Shown here piece after piece: positions 1-5,247 of a stretch of DNA of 13,056 bases (the stretch's first letter is position 1; each line of letters opens with the position of its first letter). Origin of the DNA: DASUZB01 sp036377075. GTDB taxonomy: Bacteria; Actinomycetota; CALGFH01. The translations under genes and the position numbers were made by a program. The notes beneath the pieces are model-generated. The model worked only from the letters and a program-made list of their open reading frames with translations. It ran no database searches and was not told the DNA's origin. The DNA lies in NCBI GenBank assembly GCA_036377075.1, contig DASUZB010000032.1, forward strand, positions 1 through 13,056, given 5' to 3'.

Positions 1-1427
1 CGGTAGCCGAGCCGGTCGGCGAGATCGTGCTGGATCGCCCTGGCGGTCCGCTCGGCCTCGACCGCCTCAGGGTCGGGCTGGACGACGTGGGTGGTGGCCG
101 GGTCGGTGGTGGCGCCGAGGGCGAGCAGCGCGGCGCCGCGCGCCGACGCCTCCGGCTCGTCGCTGACCTGGACGGGCCGGCCGAGCACGTTGGCGAGGGT
201 CTGCTGCCACCAGCGCGAGGCGGTCACGCCGCCGCCGGAGGCGACCACCGCGGGCGTGCCCGGCAGGGTCGGCTCCAGGTCGTCGAGCCCGTCGGCCAGG
301 CCGAAGCAGACCGCCTCGAGGCTGGCCGCGACGACCTCGACGGCCGTGGTGGCCAGCGAGAGGCCGAGCACCGCGCCGGATCCGGACGGAAGCTGCAGCG
401 GTGCCCGCGCGCCGGCGTGGTAGGGCAGGACGCTGACCCCGTTCGAGCCCGGCGGCACCGACGCGAGGGCGGCCTCGGTCGCCTCCCCGTCAGGCAGGGC
501 GAGCACCTCGCGTGCCCAGCCCCAGAGGTTGCCGCCGCCGGAGTAGGCGGCCCCGGTGACCACGCGGCGCTCGTCCACCCGGTAGCGCCACAGCGTCGGG
601 GGCAGCGGCGCGCCGGGGGCGTCGTGGACCGCCCTGACCGCGGCGGAGGTGCCGATGTTGACGTTGGCGAACGCCGGCGAGACGCAGCCGGCGCCGACGT
701 TCGAGGCGGCGCCGTCGCCCCATGCCGGGTGCCAGCGCGCCGTGGCGAGGGCCGGCCAGCGCCGCGCGCCCGGCTGGGTCAGGCAGCCGGTCCAGCCCGG
801 CTCGTGCAGGGCGGGCAGCGCCGCGGGCGCGACCCCGGCCAGCTCGAGGGCGCGCTGGTTCCAGTCGGCCGTGGCGAGGTCGAGCAGGCCGGTGCCAGAG
901 GCCATCGAGAGCGAGGCGCCGGCGTCGCCGAGCAGGCTGGCGGCGAGGTACTCGGCGAGCCCGAGGTAGGCGGCGGGGGCGCCGCCGAGCTGGCGCGCGA
1001 GCCAGGGGAGCTTGACGGTCCAGAAGGTGACGTGCAGCGGCGCGCCCGTCTCGGCGTGCAGGCGCCGCCGGTCGGTGCGGCCGGCGAGCTCGTCGCCGAC
1101 CGCGGCGGCGCGGGTGTCGGCCCAGGTGAGCGCGGCGCTGAGCGGCCGGCCGGCGGCGTCGACCGCGAGCACGGTGTGCCAGGCGCAGGAGAGCGCGACC
1201 GTCTCCACCCCGTCGAGCTCGCCGCGCTCGGCCAGCTCGTCGAGGCAGGCGCCGACCGCCGCCACGACGCCGTCGGGGTCGAGCTCGGCGGTGCCGTCGT
1301 CCTCGACCCGCAGCCCGCTCGGGCGCCGGGCGAGAACGTCCGGGACGGCCTGGCCGTCCTGGTCGAACACCAGCGCCCGCACCGACGAAGTCCCCAGGTC
1401 GATCGCGAGCACCCGTCCTTCCGCCAC
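1..1427 (-). CDS. FGGY-family carbohydrate kinase, gluconokinase-like (C-terminus cut by window edge)
   Basis: Phosphorylates a sugar or polyol with ATP in the cytoplasm. The reverse strand reads open for 475 codons from a GTG at 1427, and the gene runs off the left edge, so only the last few residues should be missing (the family is usually about 490-510 aa). The N-terminus has the ATP-binding phosphate-1 motif of the actin-like fold, IDLGTSS at residues 9-15. A later stretch, ARAPLQLPSGSGAVLGLSLA, resembles the FGGY signature region, and a Gly-rich VVASGGGVTAS segment fits the adenosine motif. The GTG is preceded by GGAGG at 1433-1437 with five bases between; GTG codons at 1433 and 1412 are alternative starts. 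The wording SLSMASGTGLLDLAT recalls actinobacterial gluconokinases, but xylulokinase or another substrate cannot be excluded. The gene diverges from a HAD phosphatase gene across a spacer with inverted repeats. Confidence 0.85.
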   Translation of the reverse strand, partial: MAEGRVLAIDLGTSSVRALVFDQDGQAVPDVLARRPSGLRVEDDGTAELDPDGVVAAVGACLDELAERGELDGVETVALSCAWHTVLAVDAAGRPLSAALTWADTRAAAVGDELAGRTDRRRLHAETGAPLHVTFWTVKLPWLARQLGGAPAAYLGLAEYLAASLLGDAGASLSMASGTGLLDLATADWNQRALELAGVAPAALPALHEPGWTGCLTQPGARRWPALATARWHPAWGDGAASNVGAGCVSPAFANVNIGTSAAVRAVHDAPGAPLPPTLWRYRVDERRVVTGAAYSGGGNLWGWAREVLALPDGEATEAALASVPPGSNGVSVLPYHAGARAPLQLPSGSGAVLGLSLATTAVEVVAASLEAVCFGLADGLDDLEPTLPGTPAVVASGGGVTASRWWQQTLANVLGRPVQVSDEPEASARGAALLALGATTDPATTHVVQPDPEAVEAERTARAIQHDLADRLGY

Positions 1428-1497
1428 CGCCACCTCCGGATCGTGGGCGATGCCGCCGCGTACCTCGCGGCGGTCGTCGCCAACCGTGCCGCGCAAA

Positions 1498-1529
1498 TGT
1501 ATGGACCAACCCCCCGGTTGGTATCAACC
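1498..1529. promoter_or_regulatory. Nested inverted repeats in the divergent kinase/HAD spacer, candidate operator
   Basis: ACCAACC (1505-1511) pairs with GGTTGGT (1516-1522) around CCCC. GGTTG (1516-1520) also pairs with CAACC (1525-1529) around GTAT, so three half-sites overlap. On the minus strand TTGATA (1527 down to 1522) lies 18 bases before CATACA (1503 down to 1498). These would be a weak -35/-10 pair for the kinase, with the repeat filling the spacer between them, a typical place for a repressor site. This is the only relatively AT-rich patch between the two genes. The binding protein is unknown; sugar kinase genes are often controlled by LacI, GntR or ROK repressors. The repeat is seen in the sequence; its role is inference. 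Confidence 0.45.
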
Positions 1530-1564
1530 TCGAAAGCGGAGCGCCATCGTCAGGGGGAGGGTCG

Positions 1565-2269
1565 TTGCCGCGGTTGGTGCTGTGGGACATCGACGGGACC
1601 CTGGTCAACACCGGCCAGGTCGGGCGGGACGCCTTCAGCGACGCGTTCCAGGTGGTGGTGGGTCGCGCGCCCGACCGGGCGGCGGAGGTCATGGTGGAGA
1701 TGGCCGGGCGCACCGACCACGAGATCGCCCTGGAATTCCTCGCCCTCCACCAGTTGGACGGCCATGCCCACCTGCCGGCGTTCAGCGACGCGCTGGCCGA
1801 CGCCTTGGCGGCCAAGGAGGGCGAGATCCGCCGGATCGGCCGCGCCCTGCCGGGGGCGCGGGCCGCCCTCGCCGCCCTGGCGGACGCTCCCGGGGTGGTC
1901 CAGTCCCTGCTCACCGGGAACATCGAGCCGAACGCGGCGCTCAAGCTGGGCGCCTTCGGCCTCGACGCCTACCTCGACTTCGCGGTCGGCGGCTACGGCT
2001 CCGACGACCCCCACCGGCCCAACCTGGTCGCGGTGGCCCAGCGCAAGGCCAGGGCGAAGTACGGCATCGAGTTCGACCCGGCGAGCACCGTGCTGGTCGG
2101 CGACACCCCGCTCGACGTCGCCGCCGGCCGCCAGGGCGGCGCCCGCGTGGTCGCCGTGGCGACCGGCCCGTTCGGCGCCGATGAGCTCCGCACCGCCGGC
2201 GCGGAGGTGGTCCTCCCCAGCCTGGAAGACACCGACGCCGTGGTCGACGCCGTCCTGGCACGGGATTGA
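1565..2269 (+). CDS. HAD-superfamily hydrolase, phosphoglycolate phosphatase-like
   Basis: Predicted cytoplasmic Mg2+-dependent phosphatase of 234 aa. All four HAD motifs are visible. Motif I is DIDGT, with nucleophile Asp8 and acid/base Asp10. Motif II is LLTGN, with Thr117. The motif III lysine is probably Lys127 in ALKLG. Motif IV is GDTPLD, with Asp180 and Asp184. About 100 residues separate motifs I and II, enough for a C1 helical cap as in Gph, PGMB and related enzymes. The substrate cannot be read from the sequence; phosphoglycolate or a sugar phosphate is likely. The TTG start is chosen because a strong Shine-Dalgarno (GGGGGAGG, 1553-1560) sits four bases upstream and the core begins directly with the beta strand RLVLWDID. 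It diverges from the sugar kinase gene, so the two may share control. Confidence 0.87.
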   Translation: MPRLVLWDIDGTLVNTGQVGRDAFSDAFQVVVGRAPDRAAEVMVEMAGRTDHEIALEFLALHQLDGHAHLPAFSDALADALAAKEGEIRRIGRALPGARAALAALADAPGVVQSLLTGNIEPNAALKLGAFGLDAYLDFAVGGYGSDDPHRPNLVAVAQRKARAKYGIEFDPASTVLVGDTPLDVAAGRQGGARVVAVATGPFGADELRTAGAEVVLPSLEDTDAVVDAVLARD

Positions 2270-2277
2270 CGCCACGA

Positions 2278-2299
2278 AGGGCGGCGCTCGAGCCGCCCT
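2278..2299 (+). terminator. Hairpin terminator after the HAD gene
   Basis: AGGGCGGC (2278-2285) and GCCGCCCT (2292-2299) form a perfect 8-bp GC-rich stem with a six-base loop, nine bases after the HAD stop codon. Only short T runs follow (around 2310). It lies between converging genes (HAD plus, dehydrogenase minus) and could serve both strands. Confidence 0.6.
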
Positions 2300-2346
2300 C
2301 CGCCCTGCCTTTATGGGGGTGTGCGGGGGCCTTGCTCACGCAGTCG

Positions 2347-3126
2347 TCAGCTGCGCATCAGGCGGTCGGCGAGGGCGGCGGAGAGGCGGCGGGGCATGAG
2401 GCGGTTGCCGAACACGGTGGCGGCGTTGAGGCGGCCGGCGACCACGCTCGGCTTGCCGGCCAGCATCGCCTCGACGCCGATGCGCGCCACGTCCCGGCTC
2501 TGCATCATCGCCCTGCGCTGGTAGCGGGTGGCGCGCTGGCCGGCGACGTCGAGGAAGCCGGTGGCGGTGATGCCGGGCGACAGCGCCGTGGCCCGCACGC
2601 CGGTGCCGCGCAGCTCGTAGCTGAGCGCCTCGGTGAAGAACAGCACGAAGCTCTTGGCCGCCGAGTAGCTGGCGTACAGCGGCGACGGCTGGTAGGCGCC
2701 GATGGAGGCGAGGTTGAGGACGAAGCCGAAGCGCCGCTCGACCATGCCGGGCAGCAGCAGCTTGGTCAGGTGGACCGGCACGACCACGTCGAGCTGCAGC
2801 ATGTTCTGCTCGCGCTCCCACGGGATCGTCAGGAACTCGCCGAACAGGCCGTAGCCGGCGTTGTTGACCAGCACGTCCACCTGCTGGACCTGACCGGCGA
2901 GCTCCTCGGGAGCGCCGGGCGCGGTGAGGTCGAGGCCGACCGGGGTCACCGTGACGCCGTGCGCGCCGGCGAGCTCCTCCGCCACCTCCTCGAGCAGGTT
3001 CTTGCGCCTGGCCACCAGGGTGAGGTTGCTGCCGCGCCCGGCCAGCTCGCGGGCGAAGTCGGCGCCGAGGCCGCCGGACGCCCCGGTCACCAGCGCGTGC
3101 CTGCCCGCCAGAACGCTGCCGCCCAT
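2347..3126 (-). CDS. Short-chain dehydrogenase/reductase (SDR), NADP-type
   Basis: Cytoplasmic NAD(P)-dependent oxidoreductase of the classical SDR family, 259 aa (family about 250-270). The Rossmann motif TGASGGLG is at residues 14-21. Arg40-Arg41 after the second beta strand favour NADP(H). NNAG is at 88-91. The catalytic residues are Ser141, Tyr154 and Lys158 (YSAAK). The fourth tetrad position, usually Asn in a QLN-type motif, appears to be Asp113 (MLQLD). The overall wording (HLTKLLLPGM, ELRGTGVRATALSPG) is like the large actinobacterial and DltE/YqjQ-like SDR group, whose substrates are mostly unknown. The ATG at 3126 is preceded by AAAGGG. The gene lies 76 bases after the end of a membrane protein gene on the same strand, so the two may be co-transcribed. 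Confidence 0.88.
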   Translation of the reverse strand: MGGSVLAGRHALVTGASGGLGADFARELAGRGSNLTLVARRKNLLEEVAEELAGAHGVTVTPVGLDLTAPGAPEELAGQVQQVDVLVNNAGYGLFGEFLTIPWEREQNMLQLDVVVPVHLTKLLLPGMVERRFGFVLNLASIGAYQPSPLYASYSAAKSFVLFFTEALSYELRGTGVRATALSPGITATGFLDVAGQRATRYQRRAMMQSRDVARIGVEAMLAGKPSVVAGRLNAATVFGNRLMPRRLSAALADRLMRS

Positions 3127-3202
3127 GGCCTGCCCTTTCTACCCATTGCCGCAAAGAGGTGCGATCCTACTACCTCCCCAGTTGGGTATTTCGGGGTCGG
3201 TA

Positions 3203-3610
3203 CTACCTGAGCAGGCCGATGCCGAGCGTGAGCGTGCCCACCGCGAGCAGGACGGCGCCCGCGTAGGTGCACAGGATCATGCGGTTGGGCCGCTCGGCGC
3301 GGGGCGAGACCACCGAGAGGAAGAAGCCGAGTGGCATCAGGATCGGGGGGAAGACCAGGCACGAGCGGACCAGCTGCTTGAGGCCGTCGCCGAGGTTGGC
3401 CTGGTCGACGTAGAGCAGGCCGACGAGGGCGAGGATGATCAGCACGCCGGCGTGGGCGTGGCCGGCCCGGAAGAGGTTCTGGCGCACCGGGTTGTCGAGG
3501 TAGCCGGGCGAGCGGCGGCGGATGAAGGTCAGCAGGGAGACGCCCCCGTAGACCACGGTGGGGACGAGCACCAGGATCACGCCGGCGGTGCTCTGGGACG
3601 CGCCTGACAT
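3203..3610 (-). CDS. Small four-helix integral membrane protein of unknown function
   Basis: I do not recognise the family with confidence. The 135-aa product has four hydrophobic segments, near residues 10-30, 54-68, 83-101 and 113-134. A basic loop RRRSPGYLDNPVRQ follows the first segment. A His pair in GHAHAG (50-55) opens the second, and a polar loop SPRAERPNR lies between the third and fourth. The two histidines at the membrane border could bind a metal or haem, but that is only a guess. The ATG at 3610 has a strong GGAGGG a few bases upstream. The gene diverges from a MerR-family regulator over a spacer with a perfect 12-base inverted repeat, so it is the likely regulated target. The dehydrogenase gene follows downstream. 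Confidence 0.8.
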   Translation of the reverse strand: MSGASQSTAGVILVLVPTVVYGGVSLLTFIRRRSPGYLDNPVRQNLFRAGHAHAGVLIILALVGLLYVDQANLGDGLKQLVRSCLVFPPILMPLGFFLSVVSPRAERPNRMILCTYAGAVLLAVGTLTLGIGLLR

Positions 3611-3625
3611 CGCGCCCTCCTTCCT

Positions 3626-3643
3626 TCAGAATGGTCAGAATGG
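3626..3643. repeat. Tandem 9-base repeat in the leader of the four-helix protein gene
   Basis: TCAGAATGG occurs twice head to tail (3626-3634 and 3635-3643), between the four-helix protein's ribosome binding site and the 12-base inverted repeat. On the minus strand it reads CCATTCTGA twice. It could be part of a regulator site or a chance duplication in the untranslated leader. Confidence 0.6.
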
Positions 3644-3645
3644 TG

Positions 3646-3677
3646 AGTAGCACTATCCGTTAGTAGATAGTGCTACT
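3646..3677. promoter_or_regulatory. Perfect 12-base inverted repeat between MerR regulator and membrane protein genes, probable operator
   Basis: AGTAGCACTATC (3646-3657) is an exact reverse complement of GATAGTGCTACT (3666-3677), separated by an eight-base AT-rich loop. The site is centred in the 99-base spacer between divergent genes. MerR-family regulators bind dyads of this kind, often inside an over-long promoter spacer, and usually control their own gene and the neighbour. A possible -10 for the regulator is TACTAT (3674-3679), overlapping the right arm. The repeat is directly visible; its use by the adjacent regulator is inference. Confidence 0.7.
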
Positions 3678-3709
3678 ATCCACTTGCGCTGTCAAACCCG
3701 GGAGGTGCC

Positions 3710-4339
3710 GTGCGGATCTCGGAGCTGAGCCGCGCCAGCGGCGTCCCGCTGCCCACGATCAAGTACTACCTGCGCGAAGGGCTGCTCCCCGCCGGCACCC
3801 CGACCGCCCCCAACCAGGCCGACTACGGCGAGGCGCACCTGCACCGGCTCCGCCTGGTGCGGACGCTGATGGAGGTGGGCGGGCTGGGCGTGGCGGCGGT
3901 GCGCGCGGTGCTCGACGCCATCGCCGACCAGCGGCTGCCGACCGGCGCGGTGGTCGCCGTGGCGCACCGCGCCCTGGGCCCACCGCCGGATGCGGGCCCG
4001 GCCGGCGAGGACGCCGTCCGCGCCCGCGCCGAGGTGGACCGCTTCGTGGCGGAGCTCGGCTGGCGGGTGGCCCCCGACGCGCCCGCTCGCCGCGCCCTCG
4101 CCGACGCGCTGCTGGCGCTGTGGCGCCTCGGCCGCGAGGTCGACGCCGAGGTGTTCCGGCCCTACGCGAAGGTGGCCGACGAGCTGGCCGCGTTCGAGCT
4201 GGCCACCATCCCGGCCGCGGCGCCGCGGGCGCAGGCGGTCGAGCAGGCGGTGGTCGGCACGGTGGTCTTCGAGGCCGCGCTCGCCGCCCTGCGCCGCCTC
4301 GCCCAGGCGCACCACGCCGCCGCGCGCTTCTCGGGATGA
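3710..4339 (+). CDS. MerR-family transcriptional regulator
   Basis: DNA-binding regulator of 209 aa. Residues 1-70 are a typical MerR winged helix-turn-helix: RISELSRASGVPLPTIKYYLREGLL, then a wing ending in YGEAHLHRLRLVRTLME and the start of a dimerisation helix. The remaining roughly 130 residues are Ala/Arg-rich helices that resemble no effector domain I know. The protein contains no cysteine, so it is not a classical thiol metal or redox sensor such as MerR, CueR or SoxR. The GTG at 3710 is chosen because GGAGG (3701-3705) lies four bases upstream and the HTH begins at once, with no room for a later start. It diverges from the four-helix membrane protein gene and probably controls it and itself through the 12-base dyad. 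Confidence 0.87.
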   Translation: MRISELSRASGVPLPTIKYYLREGLLPAGTPTAPNQADYGEAHLHRLRLVRTLMEVGGLGVAAVRAVLDAIADQRLPTGAVVAVAHRALGPPPDAGPAGEDAVRARAEVDRFVAELGWRVAPDAPARRALADALLALWRLGREVDAEVFRPYAKVADELAAFELATIPAAAPRAQAVEQAVVGTVVFEAALAALRRLAQAHHAAARFSG

Positions 4340-4348
4340 GCAAGGCAA

Positions 4349-4365
4349 GCGTTCGGACGATACGA
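4349..4365. promoter_or_regulatory. Short inverted repeat upstream of the acetate transporter, candidate regulator site
   Basis: GTTCG (4349-4353) and CGAAC (4361-4365) form a five-base dyad around a seven-base spacer, 17 bases before the candidate -35 of the acetate transporter promoter. The position suits an activator or repressor of acetate uptake. The arms are short, so chance is possible. Confidence 0.3.
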
Positions 4366-4381
4366 ACAGAACCGCACATTC

Positions 4382-4410
4382 TTGACCGAAACAAGCCACA
4401 AGCGCACGAT
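4382..4410 (+). promoter_or_regulatory. Candidate promoter of the acetate transporter gene
   Basis: TTGACC (4382-4387), 17 bases, then CACGAT (4405-4410). The -35 matches the housekeeping consensus at five of six positions; the -10 is weak, as is common in high-GC actinobacteria. It lies about 50 bases before the start codon in the 121-base gap after the MerR gene, the least GC-rich stretch nearby. Confidence 0.45.
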
Positions 4411-4460
4411 CAGCCAGAAGGCGGATCCTCCGCATGCCGTGTGCAAAGGGAGGCATTCCC

Positions 4461-5096
4461 ATGGCAGACGACGTAGAGGCTGTGCGGGGCGCTGGCGGCC
4501 CCACACAGGCTGCACCACCGCCGGTCGATGTGGTGGCCGGCTCGATCGCCGACCCGGCGCCCTTAGGACTGGCGGGCTTTGCCCTCACCACCTTCGTGCT
4601 CAGCATGTTCAACGCGGGGTTGGTGGCCAAGGCTGGCGAGCCGGTGGTCCTCGGGCTCGCGCTGGCGTACGGCGGCGGCGCGCAGTTCCTCGCCGGCATG
4701 TGGGAGTTCAGGAAGGGCAACACCTTCGGCGCGACGGCCTTCAGCTCCTACGGGGCGTTCTGGATCTCGTTCTGGGCCTTCGTCGCGTTCTTCGCCAAGG
4801 GTGTCCCGGAGACGGCGGTCGGGCTGTACCTGATCGCCTGGGGCATCTTCACCTTCTACATGTGGATCGCCTCGTTCCGCACCAACACCGCGGTGATGGT
4901 GGTGTTCCTGCTGCTGTGGATCACCTTCATCCTGCTCGGGATCGGCGCGGCGGCGGGCAACAGCTCGATCAGCAAGCTCGGTGGCTGGGTCGGGCTGGCG
5001 ACCGCGCTGGCGGCGTGGTACGCGTCGTTCGCGGGGGTGGCCAACTTCACCTTCGGGCGCACGGTGGTCCCGGTACGGCCGCTGCAGCGCGTGTAG
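4461..5096 (+). CDS. satP: Acetate uptake transporter, GPR1/FUN34/YaaH (SatP) family
   Basis: Six-helix inner membrane protein of 211 aa that moves acetate (and often succinate), probably with protons. The family signature N-P-A-P-L-G-L is present as DPAPLGL at 31-37, with Asp in place of the first Asn. It is followed by the first helix, ending SMFNAGL. The second helix carries GGGAQFLAGMWEFRKGNTFGAT, and the third FSSYGAFWISFW, both typical of the family. A polar 30-residue N-terminus precedes the core. The ATG at 4461 is chosen over an in-frame ATG at 4434 because AAAGGGAGG (4446-4454) sits correctly in front of it. The gene stands 151 bases before acetyl-CoA synthetase on the same strand, which supports acetate as the substrate. 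A strong hairpin between them suggests separate or attenuated transcription. Confidence 0.92.
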   Translation: MADDVEAVRGAGGPTQAAPPPVDVVAGSIADPAPLGLAGFALTTFVLSMFNAGLVAKAGEPVVLGLALAYGGGAQFLAGMWEFRKGNTFGATAFSSYGAFWISFWAFVAFFAKGVPETAVGLYLIAWGIFTFYMWIASFRTNTAVMVVFLLLWITFILLGIGAAAGNSSISKLGGWVGLATALAAWYASFAGVANFTFGRTVVPVRPLQRV

Positions 5097-5104
5097 CCGG
5101 TTTC

Positions 5105-5144
5105 GCCTGGCAGCGCGGGGACACCCTGTCCCGCGCTGCCAGGC
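5105..5144 (+). terminator. Long hairpin terminator after the acetate transporter
   Basis: The arms 5105-5123 and 5127-5144 are complementary over 18 base pairs (GCCTGGCAGCGCGGG core plus ACA/TGT) with one bulged G and a three-base loop. It begins eight bases after the transporter stop codon. No T-run follows, as is usual for actinobacterial terminators. It may separate or only reduce read-through into acetyl-CoA synthetase. Confidence 0.75.
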
Positions 5145-5247
5145 ATGGCGGCGCACGCCTGGCGAACCCGCCGCGATGTGCCTGGTTCGTCACGGTAAGC
5201 TGAGGTCCCCCAGCGGGTCACCGAAGTCTCCGGCGGGAGGTAGAGCA

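Noticed and set aside
490..1944. 484-codon open frame on the minus strand across the kinase and HAD genes
   Set aside because: Crosses two real genes and their spacer, and its protein is mostly Arg/Pro/Gly repeats typical of shifted-frame reading.
27..2399. 790-codon open frame on the plus strand
   Set aside because: It overlaps the FGGY kinase on the opposite strand and the HAD gene in another frame; its product is Arg/Gly-rich, low in complexity and without any family motif. A GC-rich shadow.
4434..4460. Earlier ATG for the acetate transporter
   Set aside because: It has no Shine-Dalgarno, whereas AAAGGGAGG is correctly placed for the ATG at 4461.
5175..5200. CRP-like site upstream of acs (TGTGC...GTCACG)
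   Set aside because: The half-site words resemble TGTGA and TCACA, but the spacing is eight bases and not six, and both halves have mismatches.
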